DNA of 64,000 nt from UBA5078 sp040384465 (GTDB lineage: Bacteria; Pseudomonadota; Gammaproteobacteria; Pseudomonadales; Pseudohongiellaceae). Below are positions 8,166 to 17,651 of this stretch, piece after piece. The position numbers and the translations under genes were made by a program. Below the pieces are notes generated by a model. That model had not been told where the DNA came from. It was given only the letters and a program-made list of their open reading frames with translations, and ran no database searches. Location of the stretch: NCBI GenBank assembly GCA_040384465.1, contig JAZKJF010000015.1, forward strand, positions 62,001-126,000, in the 5' to 3' direction. Numbering within the stretch: position 1 is the stretch's first letter; every line of letters begins with the position of its first letter.

Positions 8166-10451
8166 ATGGAACTGATCAGACCGTCCAATCGCACGCTTCC
8201 TTTGTCACGCAAACTCAGACATTTTTTTCTGCTCGGAGGCAGTGTGCTGGCAGTGGTCGCTTGTACACCCGAAGCGCCTGATTCGTCTGGCGCAGATGCG
8301 ACGAATGAAACCTCAGTCCAGATCGCTATGAAGGTTGTTTCCAATCAACCTCATCTGCTCAGTGGTGGCGATGCCTTGATCGAAGTCATCAGCTCGGTGG
8401 CGCCAGCCGCTGCCTCCTCGCAGCCCTTCACTGTCAGTATCAACGCCACGCCGGTGCCGGTCACATTACAGGACAGCGGGATGCAGGATGACCAATATGT
8501 CTACCGCACGCTGCTCGAAGGATTGGCGTTAGGCGAGAACGTGGTGCAGGTGTCCTCTGGCAGCAGTCACGCCGAGCTGACGCTGGTGAACTATCCCATC
8601 ACTGGCCCGGTGATTTCCGGCGAGCAGCAGTCGCCCTACTTCTGTCTGGCGCAGCTGAGTCCTGAAGCCGATGGCAGCAAGCGACGGTTTGCGATTGGCA
8701 ATGGCGAATTCCTCGACGACACGGCCACCGATGAATTCTGTTCGTTGCCGACACGGGTCGATTATGTGTATCAGAGCAACGAACTCGAAGGCGGATTCAA
8801 GCCCTTTGATCCAGCGTCGCCGCATCCGGCCGACATGGCCATGACCACTACCATGCTGGGCAGTCAGCAGCCCTTCGTTGTGCGACTGGAGACTGGCACC
8901 ATCAATCGTGCGATCTACCAGATCGCGATTCTGCATGATCCGGCCAGTGGCGAGCCCACGGCGCTGACGCCTTCTTCGGGTTGGAATGAACGGCTGGTTT
9001 ATACCTTCGGTGGCGGTTGCCAACCGGGCTTCTTCCAGGCTACCGGCACTGGCGGTGTGCTGCGCGACAGCATGCTGGCACAGGGGTATGCGGTGGCGTC
9101 CTCGACGCTGAACGTCAATTCCCAGGGCGGCTGCAATGATGTGGTCTCGGCCGAGACGGCGATGATGGTGAAAGAGCATTTCATCGAGACCTATGGCGAG
9201 CCGATTTACACCATTGGCAACGGTGGTTCCGGCGGTGCCATGCAGCAACTGCTGATCGCAGGCGCTTACCCCGGCATCCTCGACGGCATCATTCCGAGTA
9301 TGACCTTTCCGGATGCCGTCACCTATATGACCGACTCCGAAGAGTGTGCGATGCCCCTGCGCAACTTCGTCAATGATCCGGCCCTCGGACTGAGCGAGGA
9401 GACCAAGGCCGTCATCGGTGGCTGGCCGAACTGGTATCTGTGCAACGAGTCGCTGGGAGATCGTCCCGACCGCATTGCTCCGGACGGTTGCTCTGACGAG
9501 ATCCCGCTTGCCGAACGTTACGATCCGGTGACCAATCCTAACGGTGTGCGCTGCTCGATCTACGACGGCATGCGTAACATCTTCGGCGAGAAACTGTTCC
9601 CCGCGATTAATGCGGAGCGCGAATTTGCCGTCAGCCCCCACGACAACGTCGGCGTGCAGTACGGGCTCGCCGCGCTCAATGAAGGGCATATCGACAAGGC
9701 GCTGTTTCTCGACCTGAACGAGAAGATCGGTGGCTGGGATATCGACTTCGAGCCAACCCCCGAGCGCGTGGTCGGTGATGACAACGCCATCCGCATCGCC
9801 TATGAGACAGGGCGCGTGACCAGTGGCTCTGCAGGTCTGGCGTTGGTGCCGATCATCGACGACCGGCCCTACCTCGATCACGAAGGGAATTTCCACGCCA
9901 GCGTCTATTCCTTCGTCACACGGGCGCGTCTGGAACGGGACAATGGTCATGCGGACAACTATGTGATCCGGCGGCACTTCTCCAGCCTGTCTCTGGCGGA
10001 CGAGAATCTGGCTCTTATGGATCAGTGGCTCGCCACGCTCAAGGCAGATACCTCCGATCTGTCGATGCTCGACAAAATCGTTCGCGCCAAACCTGCCGAC
10101 CTCCAGGACGACTGCTTCGCCGAGAGTGGTGAGCGCATCATCGAGAAAGCGGTGTTCGATAAGGATCACCTGTTCGACAACAACAGTGGTCGCTGCAATG
10201 CCATCTTCCCGCCCCATGCTGGTCTGCGCCTGGTTGCCGGTGGACCGCTCGCCAACGATATCTTCAAGTGCGAACTGAAGCCTATCGACTACAACGAGTA
10301 CAAAGTGACCTTTAGCGATGAGGAGAAAACCCGGCTGCAGACCATCTTCCCGCAAGGGGTGTGTGACTGGAGCAAGCCGGGTGTGCATCAGAGTGTCAAC
10401 GAGACCTGGCTGTCCTTCGGACCGTCCCCGGTCAATCGCTATGAGCCCTGA
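8166..10451 (+). CDS. DUF6351 family lipoprotein, probable alpha/beta-hydrolase-like enzyme
   Basis: 761 aa. The N-terminus has a signal peptide ending in VVACTP, a lipobox-like site at about residue 37, so probably outer-membrane- or periplasm-anchored. The region after residue 60 looks like a beta-rich domain. The central part carries the DUF6351 hallmarks: VYTFGGGCQPGF, the segment SQGGCNDVVSAETAMMVKEHF, and IGNGGSGGAMQQ, which resembles a serine-hydrolase nucleophile elbow (G-x-G-G-S-G-G). Many cysteines suggest disulphides. Related proteins sit in polyester or steroid degradation contexts, but the substrate is unknown here. No enzyme partner is adjacent; a MarR regulator gene follows. 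Confidence 0.75.
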   Translation: MELIRPSNRTLPLSRKLRHFFLLGGSVLAVVACTPEAPDSSGADATNETSVQIAMKVVSNQPHLLSGGDALIEVISSVAPAAASSQPFTVSINATPVPVTLQDSGMQDDQYVYRTLLEGLALGENVVQVSSGSSHAELTLVNYPITGPVISGEQQSPYFCLAQLSPEADGSKRRFAIGNGEFLDDTATDEFCSLPTRVDYVYQSNELEGGFKPFDPASPHPADMAMTTTMLGSQQPFVVRLETGTINRAIYQIAILHDPASGEPTALTPSSGWNERLVYTFGGGCQPGFFQATGTGGVLRDSMLAQGYAVASSTLNVNSQGGCNDVVSAETAMMVKEHFIETYGEPIYTIGNGGSGGAMQQLLIAGAYPGILDGIIPSMTFPDAVTYMTDSEECAMPLRNFVNDPALGLSEETKAVIGGWPNWYLCNESLGDRPDRIAPDGCSDEIPLAERYDPVTNPNGVRCSIYDGMRNIFGEKLFPAINAEREFAVSPHDNVGVQYGLAALNEGHIDKALFLDLNEKIGGWDIDFEPTPERVVGDDNAIRIAYETGRVTSGSAGLALVPIIDDRPYLDHEGNFHASVYSFVTRARLERDNGHADNYVIRRHFSSLSLADENLALMDQWLATLKADTSDLSMLDKIVRAKPADLQDDCFAESGERIIEKAVFDKDHLFDNNSGRCNAIFPPHAGLRLVAGGPLANDIFKCELKPIDYNEYKVTFSDEEKTRLQTIFPQGVCDWSKPGVHQSVNETWLSFGPSPVNRYEP

Positions 10452-10506
10452 TTGACAGCAGAGGGTCATAATGACAGCATGCTGCCTGTTACTGGCGGAG
10501 GCTGGC

Positions 10507-10950
10507 ATGGCGCATTCACCCAAACGTAAACCCTTTCTCGATCTCGTCTTGTCTCTGTTCCGTTTGAACGGTCTGTTGGTCGCCGAAGGCGACCGCATGG
10601 CCGAGTCATTGGGGCTGACCAGTGCTCGCTGGAAAGTGATCGGCGTGATTGCGCTGGCAAATTCCGGGCTAACCGTGCCGGGGATTGCCCGAGTTCTCGG
10701 ACAGTCTCGTCAGGCGGTGCAGCGCATCACCGATGTGATGGAGCAGGATGGCCTGTTGCGCTACCAAACCAATCCTGATCACAAGCGTTCAGCGCTGGTG
10801 ATTCTCACTGATATCGGGCAAGAGGCATACAGTGCGTTACGTGCTGTGCAGGATCCCTGGGCGATCGAGAGTACCGAGGATGTTCCTCTTGCGGAGCTGG
10901 AATCGGCCCTGCATCTGGTGCGACGCCTGATCCACAAGTTTGATCATTGA
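10507..10950 (+). CDS. MarR-family transcriptional regulator
   Basis: 147-aa winged-helix regulator. The recognition region reads SGLTVPGIARVLGQSRQAVQ, and the wing contains DHKRSALVILTDIG, as in MarR proteins. The start at 10507 has GGAGG 5 nt upstream; an in-frame ATG at 10471 with GAGG is an alternative adding 12 residues. The stop codon overlaps the TTG start of the NAD(P)HX repair gene (TTGA), so the two are translationally coupled. The regulator may therefore control the housekeeping operon that follows, or simply have been inserted at its head. The ligand is unknown. Confidence 0.85.
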   Translation: MAHSPKRKPFLDLVLSLFRLNGLLVAEGDRMAESLGLTSARWKVIGVIALANSGLTVPGIARVLGQSRQAVQRITDVMEQDGLLRYQTNPDHKRSALVILTDIGQEAYSALRAVQDPWAIESTEDVPLAELESALHLVRRLIHKFDH

Positions 10951-12620
10951 CTGTTCACGACACACTACCGGGATTGTCACACTTGAAGCGATCTGCTGCT
11001 TTGGCTCGACTTCCGCAAACGCTCTATCGCGCCGCACAGGTGCGTGCGATCGATCGCTTTGCTATTGAGCAGACAGGCATTCCCGGTCTGGAGCTGATGC
11101 AGCGTGCGGCCAGTGTGGTCTTGCATGCCACGCTACAACGCTGGCCCGAGGTTCGGCGGCTGCTCATCGTGTGTGGCACCGGCAATAATGGTGGCGATGG
11201 CTATCTGGTGGCGGCACTTGCTGCGGCACAGGGCTTGAGTGTCCGCGTGCTGGAACCTGGTGCTGTCGAACGCCTCAACGGGGATGCCTTGAGCGCCAGG
11301 CAGAAAGCGTTGGCACAAGGAGTGTCCTGCCAGCCGTTGCGGGGAGTCGAAGATTACCCCGCGAACAATACTCGGTCCGACACCGTGTTGATCGATGCGC
11401 TGCTGGGTATCGGCCTGCGCGGCGCTTTGAAACCCGAGTATCGGGACGCCATTCAATGGATCAATGCCAGCGGTCTGCCCGTCGTCGCTGTGGATATCCC
11501 CTCTGGGCTCGACAGCGATACCGGGGTGGCGGTCGACCTTGTGGTGCATGCCACGCTGACAGTGTGTTTCATAGGTTTGAAACAAGGGTTGCTGACCGCA
11601 GACGGACCGGATTGCGTTGGCGAGTTGGTCTTTCATGATCTCGGATTGCCGCCAGCCGTAATGAGGGGCGCAATGGAGAGCGAGCTGCCAAGATCGATAG
11701 CGACAACCCGCATCGACATCCATTCTGTGGCGACATTGTTGCCTGCCCGCCGCCCGACTACTCATAAAGGCGACTGCGGCCATGTGCTTGTCGTCGGTGG
11801 GGATGTCGGCTATGGTGGCGCCGCTTTGATGGCCGCCGAGGCTGCCGCGCGGGCCGGTGCGGGAACGGTGAGTCTGCTGACACGGTCTGAGCACGTGGCA
11901 GCGATGCTCTCGCACCGCCCGGAGATCATGGTGCGAGCCGTCGAGGCACCGGACGGAGAGGCTCCGGACGAAGAGCATAGTGAGTTGGTCAGCAGGATGG
12001 TCGGACGTGCGAGTGTCGTGGTGATCGGGCCCGGGCTTGGACGTTCAGCGTGGTCGGCAGCGATGTTGCGACAGGTGTTGCGGGCGGCCGGGCAGCGCGT
12101 GCCGCTGGTGGTGGATGCCGATGCGCTGAATCTGCTGGCGGAAAAGCACGGGCAGCTCAGTGCATCAGGGTTGCGTCGGCAAAACTGGGTGCTGACGCCA
12201 CATCCAGGTGAGGCGGCGAGACTGCTGGGCATCAGCACGGCGCAGGTGCAGGCGGATCGCTTCGCCGCCGTGCAGCGTCTGCAGGCACTTTGGGGTGGCG
12301 TGTGCCTGCTCAAGGGGGCTGGCAGTTTGTTGTGTTACACAGTGTCCAGTGCCGGGCAGGCTGAGTCGGCGCAACGTATCGACCTTTGTACAGAAGGCAA
12401 TCCGGGCATGGCCTCCGGGGGCATGGGAGATGTGCTCAGTGGAGTGATCGGCAGTTTTATCGCACAAGGGTTGAGTCTTGCCGATAGCCTGCGTTGTGCG
12501 GTCTGCATTCATGGCGAAAGTGCTGATCTGGCGGCAGCCCTGGATGGCGAGAGAGGATTACTGGCGACGGACCTGCTGCCGCATCTGCGGCATCTGGTGA
12601 ACAATTGGCAGTCGCAGTGA
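10947..12620 (+). CDS. nnr: Bifunctional NAD(P)H-hydrate epimerase / ADP-dependent NAD(P)H-hydrate dehydratase
   Basis: 557-aa metabolite-repair enzyme (YjeF type) that restores NADH and NADPH from their hydrated damage products. The N-terminal epimerase domain (about 25-240) contains CGTGNNGGDGYLVA. The C-terminal ribokinase-like dehydratase domain (about 255-550) contains the TTHKGDCGHVLVVGGD entry and the signature GNPGMASGGMGDVLSG. The start is TTG at 10947, overlapping the marR stop; no ATG fits without removing part of the epimerase domain. It is the usual upstream neighbour of tsaE in Gammaproteobacteria. Confidence 0.95.
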   Translation: MTVHDTLPGLSHLKRSAALARLPQTLYRAAQVRAIDRFAIEQTGIPGLELMQRAASVVLHATLQRWPEVRRLLIVCGTGNNGGDGYLVAALAAAQGLSVRVLEPGAVERLNGDALSARQKALAQGVSCQPLRGVEDYPANNTRSDTVLIDALLGIGLRGALKPEYRDAIQWINASGLPVVAVDIPSGLDSDTGVAVDLVVHATLTVCFIGLKQGLLTADGPDCVGELVFHDLGLPPAVMRGAMESELPRSIATTRIDIHSVATLLPARRPTTHKGDCGHVLVVGGDVGYGGAALMAAEAAARAGAGTVSLLTRSEHVAAMLSHRPEIMVRAVEAPDGEAPDEEHSELVSRMVGRASVVVIGPGLGRSAWSAAMLRQVLRAAGQRVPLVVDADALNLLAEKHGQLSASGLRRQNWVLTPHPGEAARLLGISTAQVQADRFAAVQRLQALWGGVCLLKGAGSLLCYTVSSAGQAESAQRIDLCTEGNPGMASGGMGDVLSGVIGSFIAQGLSLADSLRCAVCIHGESADLAAALDGERGLLATDLLPHLRHLVNNWQSQ

Positions 12621-12657
12621 ACTGGTAGCGGGAGACAAGAGGATTTGGAAAGCGGTC

Positions 12658-13206
12658 ATGGGTGAGAACACACGATATCTAGCGGATGAGGCAGCGACCG
12701 AAGCGTTTGGTCAGTTACTGGCGCTGGCCTCTCAGCGTGAGAGTGACAAGGTTTCGCAGTCGGGCGTTGCAGGTGGCCATGCTACACTGGGCGGCAGAAT
12801 CTTTCTGTCGGGCGACCTGGGGGCAGGCAAGACGACTCTGACGAGGGGGCTGATCCGGGCCTACGGTGTTGAAGGCGCAATCAAGAGCCCGACCTATACG
12901 CTGGTGGAGCCCTATGAGCAGCCGGGTTGCAACATTTACCACTTCGATCTGTATCGCCTCGCTGACCCGGAAGAGGTGGAATTTCTGGGGGTTGGAGAAT
13001 ATTTTGACGACGCCAATCTGTGCATCATTGAGTGGGCGGAGAAGGGCCAGGGGTATCTGCCTGCCCCTGATCTGCAGATCACTCTTGCGCATGAAGGAAC
13101 CGGTCGCCGTATTGCTTGGCAAGCCGCTTCTCCCCATGGAGAGTGCTTGGTGAAAAAACTATCTCACCTGTTGGCGCAGACGCAGCCAGGAATCGACGCA
13201 GCATGA
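12658..13206 (+). CDS. tsaE: tRNA threonylcarbamoyladenosine biosynthesis ATPase TsaE
   Basis: 182-aa P-loop ATPase that works with TsaB and TsaD to make t6A37 in ANN-decoding tRNAs. The Walker A motif GDLGAGKTT, the SPTYTLVEPY switch and the YHFDLYRL segment are all present. An insert of roughly 20 residues before the Walker A strand (SQRESDKVSQSG region) makes it somewhat longer than the E. coli protein. The ATGA overlap with amiB at 13203 indicates coupled translation. Confidence 0.95.
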   Translation: MGENTRYLADEAATEAFGQLLALASQRESDKVSQSGVAGGHATLGGRIFLSGDLGAGKTTLTRGLIRAYGVEGAIKSPTYTLVEPYEQPGCNIYHFDLYRLADPEEVEFLGVGEYFDDANLCIIEWAEKGQGYLPAPDLQITLAHEGTGRRIAWQAASPHGECLVKKLSHLLAQTQPGIDAA

Positions 13207-14774
13207 AGTGGACAGCTAAATCCAGCAGCATCGCGTTGCGCCATTTTGCGATGGTGTTGCTGTTGATATTCACGCCCCTTCTGTTTTCTGAGCAGCTGTA
13301 TGCTGCCGAAGTGCAGGAAGTGCGGCTTTGGCGCGCGCCCGACTATACCCGCGTCGTACTCGATCTGGATCGGCAGGTCCAGTACAGCGTCTTCACTCTC
13401 GAAAATCCTCACCGTGTTGTGATTGACCTGACTGGCACCGAGATGAAGACCAATCTCTCGGGTCTGGATTTCAAGGACAGCCCCGTGACGGGCATGCGCA
13501 GCGGCAAGCGTGCCGATGCCGATCTGCGTATCGTGCTGGATCTCGCCAATGGCGTAAACCCAAGCAGTTTCATGCTGGCCGCCAATGGTGAGCTGAAGGA
13601 TCGTCTGGTCGTCGACCTCTATGACGCAGGCGTGGTGCCAGCCATTCCCGATCTGGAAATGGCGGAGCAACCGGAAGAAGAATTCAAGCAGCGCGATATC
13701 ATTGTGGCCATCGATGCTGGCCATGGCGGCGAAGATCCTGGTGCACTTGGCTATGACAAACGCATTCGTGAAAAGGATGTGGCACTGGCTATCGCTCGCG
13801 CCATTTTTGACCGCTTGGAAGCTGTGCCGGGTTATCAACCAGTGCTGGTGCGTGACGGCGATTATTCCGTGCAGCTGCAGCGCAGGCCACAGATCGCCAG
13901 ACAAAACCGTGCCGATATTTTCCTCTCCATTCATGCGGACTCTTTCAGCACGACCCGTGCCGAAGGGGTCACGGTATACGCACTCTCCGAACGCATTGCC
14001 GAAGACGAAAACGTGCGTCGTGTCGCCGAGAAAGAAAACAGCGCGGATTTGTTAGGCGGTGTTGCGGGTGACACCAGTCTGCGCGATATCGAGGATGATC
14101 TGGCGCGCACGCTGCTGGATCTTTCCATGGCCTGGAGTATCGAGCAGAGTGTGACGGCGGGCTCCTACATTCTGAATTCTCTGAGTTCTGTCGCGACGCT
14201 GCGACGTGACAAGACCCAGCAGGGCAATCTCTGGGTGTTGCGCTCGCCCGATATTCCATCGCTGCTGATTGAAACCGGTTATCTCTCCAACCCGGATGAG
14301 GCGAAGCAGCTCAACTCTTCTGCTTATCAACGTCGTCTGGCCGATGGCATCGTGCAGGGCGTCATGCGCTACTTCTACGACAGACCGCCGGAAGACACCC
14401 TGGTCGCGTGGCAGAAATCCAACAATATTCCACCGACACTTATGGCTGCTACTATGGCGGGGAGTCATGTCGTGGTGCGCGGTGATAGTCTTTCCATGAT
14501 CGCGCAACGCTATGGGGTGACATCGAGCGCCCTGCGGGAAGCCAACAATCTGCGCGGCGATGTGGTGCAGCTGGGGCAGGAGCTGACTATTCCCGGGGCT
14601 GGCTCACTCGCCGCTCAGGAGCCGCTGGCGGTGGAGCACAGGACTGCGCCGGGTGAGACGCTGTCGGGCATTGCTGCGCGTTATCGCATCAGTCTGGCCA
14701 GCCTGCGCAACGCCAACAATCTGCGTAACGATGTTATTCACGTCGGTCAGGTTCTGACGATTCCTGCCCCCTGA
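13203..14774 (+). CDS. amiB: N-acetylmuramoyl-L-alanine amidase AmiB/AmiC-type with AMIN and two LysM domains
   Basis: 523-aa periplasmic zinc amidase that cleaves septal peptidoglycan during cell separation. Order: signal peptide (1-34, cleavage after YAA), AMIN domain (about 38-130, septal targeting), Amidase_3 (about 170-390) and two LysM repeats (about 428-470 and 480-523). Catalytic features include AIDAGHGGEDPGALG, the glutamate in REKDVALAI, LSIHADSF and LIETGYLSNPDEA. The start at 13203 overlaps the tsaE stop by ATGA. The order tsaE-amiB-mutL is conserved in Gammaproteobacteria. An EnvC/NlpD-type activator would be expected elsewhere. Confidence 0.95.
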   Translation: MKWTAKSSSIALRHFAMVLLLIFTPLLFSEQLYAAEVQEVRLWRAPDYTRVVLDLDRQVQYSVFTLENPHRVVIDLTGTEMKTNLSGLDFKDSPVTGMRSGKRADADLRIVLDLANGVNPSSFMLAANGELKDRLVVDLYDAGVVPAIPDLEMAEQPEEEFKQRDIIVAIDAGHGGEDPGALGYDKRIREKDVALAIARAIFDRLEAVPGYQPVLVRDGDYSVQLQRRPQIARQNRADIFLSIHADSFSTTRAEGVTVYALSERIAEDENVRRVAEKENSADLLGGVAGDTSLRDIEDDLARTLLDLSMAWSIEQSVTAGSYILNSLSSVATLRRDKTQQGNLWVLRSPDIPSLLIETGYLSNPDEAKQLNSSAYQRRLADGIVQGVMRYFYDRPPEDTLVAWQKSNNIPPTLMAATMAGSHVVVRGDSLSMIAQRYGVTSSALREANNLRGDVVQLGQELTIPGAGSLAAQEPLAVEHRTAPGETLSGIAARYRISLASLRNANNLRNDVIHVGQVLTIPAP

Positions 14775-14787
14775 GACCTACAAGACC

Positions 14788-16662
14788 ATGACACGCATTG
14801 CTCTTCTCAGCCAACGCCTGGCGAACCAGATTGCTGCCGGAGAGGTCGTTGAGCGACCTGCCTCCGTCGTCAAAGAGCTGTTGGAAAATTGTCTTGATGC
14901 TGGTGCCGACCGCGTCGAGATCGACATCGAACAAGGGGGCAGCAAACTCATCCGCATTCGCGACAATGGTGCGGGCATCGTCAAAGACGATCTCGGGCTG
15001 GCACTCAGTCGTCACGCTACCAGCAAGATCGCCAATCTCGATGATCTCGAAAATATCGCGAGCCTCGGCTTTCGCGGCGAAGCGCTGGCGAGTATCTGTT
15101 CTGTGTCGCGACTGGAACTGATTTCGCGCGCGCAGGTGGCAACCGACGACACTGCCTGGCGTGTCGAAGCCGAGGGGCAAGAGATGAGCACGGCGGTTTC
15201 TCCCGCCGCGCATCCGCAGGGCACCACAGTGGAGGTGCGCGATCTCTTTTTTAACACGCCCGCGCGCAAGAAATTTCTACGCACTGAGAAAACCGAATTC
15301 GATCGTCTCGAAGAAGTGGTGAAGCGGCTGGCGCTTAGCCGCTTCGATGTTGCCTTCAGTCTGCGTCACAACCAACGGGTCATCCAGCATTTGCATGCGG
15401 CGCTGAGTGAGCAGGAACAGCAGCGTCGTGTCGCACTGGTGTGTGGTCCGGCCTTTGTGGAAAACTCGATTCATATCGATATCGAAGCTTCCGGACTGCG
15501 ACTGTGGGGCTGGGTGAGTCTGCCGACTTTCTCGCGCAGTCAGGCCGACCTGCAATACTTCTACGTCAATGGTCGCATCATCCGTGACAAGTTGGTGAGC
15601 CATGCGGTCAAGCAAGCGTACCAGGACGTACTCTTTCACGGTCGTCATCCGGCCTTCGTGCTTTATCTGGAATTGCAGCCTTCACTGGTCGATGTCAATG
15701 TGCATCCGACCAAGCATGAGGTGCGTTTCCGTGACAGCCGCTTGGTGCATGACTTCCTGTTCAGGGCTTTGCACAAAGCGCTTGCGGGCGTGCGTCCGCA
15801 GGATCGCTTGGGCACCGAGACAGGACGCCTCACCGACTCGGAGATAGCGGCAGGCGGCACATTCGTCACACGCGGTGCCGAAACGACAGGGGACTTTGCG
15901 GGTCAGGAGCGCATCAGTTTCGCGCAGCCTTCAGCAGCACAGTCTTATTCGCAGGCAGGGTCCTTTTCAGCGTCCGGTTCTGCTTATGGGGGCGGCAGCA
16001 GTTACGCGGGCCAGGTGAGTCAGCAACGGGTGGCAGAACAGATTGCCAGTTATGCGCGGCTCCAGAATGACAGTGACGTACCGCCACTCGGATTCGCCAT
16101 CGCCCAGCTGCACGGAATTTATATCCTCGCGCAGAATGCACAGGGGCTGATCATTGTCGACATGCATGCGGCGCATGAACGCATTACTTACGAGCACATG
16201 AAAAGTGCCTGCCAGAGTGAAGGCATCAAGGCGCAACCCCTGTTGGTGCCGCTGTCGATCGCCGTCAGTCAGGCCGAAGCCGACTGCGCAGAACAGCAGG
16301 CCGATGCGCTGCTGGCGCTCGGGGTTGGTATCGAGCGAGTGGCGGCAGAGTCGATTGTCATCCGACAGATTCCGGCGATTCTGGCGGGGGCCAATATCGA
16401 ACAACTCGTCAGAGATGTGTTGTCTGATGTTTTGGAGCACGGCAGCAGCGAACGCATCCGCAATTATCAGGATGAGTTGCTCGCGACGATGGCCTGTCAT
16501 GGATCAGTCAGAGCCAATCGACAACTGAGTGTTGTGGAAATGAATGCGCTGTTGCGTGACATGGAGAGAACCGAGCGCAGCGGTCAGTGCAACCATGGCC
16601 GTCCTACCTGGGTGCTGCAAAGCCTCGATCAATTGGACAAGTTGTTCCTGCGGGGGCAGTAA
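14788..16662 (+). CDS. mutL: DNA mismatch repair protein MutL, endonuclease type
   Basis: 624 aa. The N-terminal GHKL ATPase (about 1-330) shows the conserved IAAGEVVERPASVVKELLEN, DNGAGI and GFRGEAL motifs. A low-complexity Ser/Gly-rich linker spans about 375-415 and the dimerisation domain about 440-624. The C-terminal domain contains DMHAAHERITYE (residues about 458-469), which fits the metal-binding D-x-H-A-x2-E-x4-E motif of nicking MutL proteins, as in Pseudomonas, and is absent from E. coli MutL. A C-terminal ACHGSVRANR and GQCNHGRPT also match endonuclease MutL. This implies MutH-independent mismatch repair. The start is ATG at 14788, 13 nt after amiB. Confidence 0.97.
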   Translation: MTRIALLSQRLANQIAAGEVVERPASVVKELLENCLDAGADRVEIDIEQGGSKLIRIRDNGAGIVKDDLGLALSRHATSKIANLDDLENIASLGFRGEALASICSVSRLELISRAQVATDDTAWRVEAEGQEMSTAVSPAAHPQGTTVEVRDLFFNTPARKKFLRTEKTEFDRLEEVVKRLALSRFDVAFSLRHNQRVIQHLHAALSEQEQQRRVALVCGPAFVENSIHIDIEASGLRLWGWVSLPTFSRSQADLQYFYVNGRIIRDKLVSHAVKQAYQDVLFHGRHPAFVLYLELQPSLVDVNVHPTKHEVRFRDSRLVHDFLFRALHKALAGVRPQDRLGTETGRLTDSEIAAGGTFVTRGAETTGDFAGQERISFAQPSAAQSYSQAGSFSASGSAYGGGSSYAGQVSQQRVAEQIASYARLQNDSDVPPLGFAIAQLHGIYILAQNAQGLIIVDMHAAHERITYEHMKSACQSEGIKAQPLLVPLSIAVSQAEADCAEQQADALLALGVGIERVAAESIVIRQIPAILAGANIEQLVRDVLSDVLEHGSSERIRNYQDELLATMACHGSVRANRQLSVVEMNALLRDMERTERSGQCNHGRPTWVLQSLDQLDKLFLRGQ

Positions 16663-16682
16663 CCTTTGCAGGCGCGGCGGCA

Positions 16683-17525
16683 TCAGTCTGGAAACGCCGT
16701 CACGTTGATGGCTTCACCCCAGTAGTAAGAAAAAACCTCGCTCAAACTCCGGGCGCGTTGGGCGGGATTCTCCGCAGTGGTGATGTCTGTGCTGAAGAAT
16801 TGCACGGTACCGCTGGCTGAGTCCGCATTCAGGGAATGGTTCTGTTCCAGTTGCCTCACGACCTGGCGGGCGATGGCTTCACTGGTGTCGATCAGCTCCA
16901 CGCGTTTGCTGTCCTGCCCGTGCCCCAGTTCTGCCAAAGTTTGACGAATTTCCGCCATGATCAGCGGATAGTGCGTGCAGCCCAGCACCAGGGTGTCGGC
17001 GCCGCGTGCCAGCAACGGGGCAATGAAGTGTCGCAGTAACTGTGCGCGCAGCGCTGTCTGATGGGGCCCTTCATCGATGGCTTCCGCAAGCCCGGGACAG
17101 GGCTGGGCGACAATTTTCGTATCCGTGCTGAACTGACTCACCAGCTTGCGAAACTTTTCGCTGTCGATAGTTCTCTGCGTGGCAAGGATGCCTACAACAC
17201 CGGACAGCGTTCGGGTGATGGCCGGTTTGATGCCGGGTTCCACGCCGATGATCGGTAGCGTATAGCGTTCGCGTAGCTGATGAATGGCGGCGGCAGTCGC
17301 AGTGTTGCAGGCGATTACAATCGCCTTGGCTTGTCTTTGCAGCAGAAAATCAGTGATGTGGGCAGCGCGGTCCTGCAACAGCGTCACTGGTTTGTTGCCA
17401 TAGGGCGACCAGGCCAGGTCAGCGACGTAGAGAAAGTGCTCCTGTGGCAATTGTCTGCGCAGTTCTCGTAACGTCGACAAGCCGCCGATGCCGGAGTCGA
17501 AAACACCAATTGGGTTGTGGTTCAT
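16683..17525 (-). CDS. murI: Glutamate racemase
   Basis: 280-aa cytoplasmic enzyme producing D-glutamate for peptidoglycan. The first catalytic cysteine lies in VIACNTATAAAI and the second in VLGCTHYPLI; the N-terminal GVFDSGIGGLS and IGVEPGIKPA are typical. The start at 17525 (MNHNPIGVFDSG) is chosen over a longer in-frame extension, which would run into the miaA coding region on the other strand. The gene stands in inverse orientation between mutL and miaA, which are normally adjacent, so it is an insertion in the conserved block. Confidence 0.96.
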   Translation of the reverse strand: MNHNPIGVFDSGIGGLSTLRELRRQLPQEHFLYVADLAWSPYGNKPVTLLQDRAAHITDFLLQRQAKAIVIACNTATAAAIHQLRERYTLPIIGVEPGIKPAITRTLSGVVGILATQRTIDSEKFRKLVSQFSTDTKIVAQPCPGLAEAIDEGPHQTALRAQLLRHFIAPLLARGADTLVLGCTHYPLIMAEIRQTLAELGHGQDSKRVELIDTSEAIARQVVRQLEQNHSLNADSASGTVQFFSTDITTAENPAQRARSLSEVFSYYWGEAINVTAFPD

Positions 17526-17651
17526 GAATGCCTGCAGAGAACGGAAGACCGGCGCGCAGTATATCAGCCTCTGCACGGTTTTCGCCGTTGTCAACGCGGC
17601 TGTCGGCTTCTGGTATCCTGTGCGCCTTCTTGCAATCCGAGTTGTTCGTCT

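Noticed and set aside
8529..10598. Long open frame (689 codons) antisense to the DUF6351 gene
   Set aside because: Its composition is that of a mirrored GC-rich coding strand, with no recognisable domain, no signal peptide and no ribosome site. The sense frame has clear family motifs.
17517..17651. Upstream extension of miaA
   Set aside because: It overlaps the murI start on the other strand and lacks MiaA similarity; the ATG at 17652 suffices.
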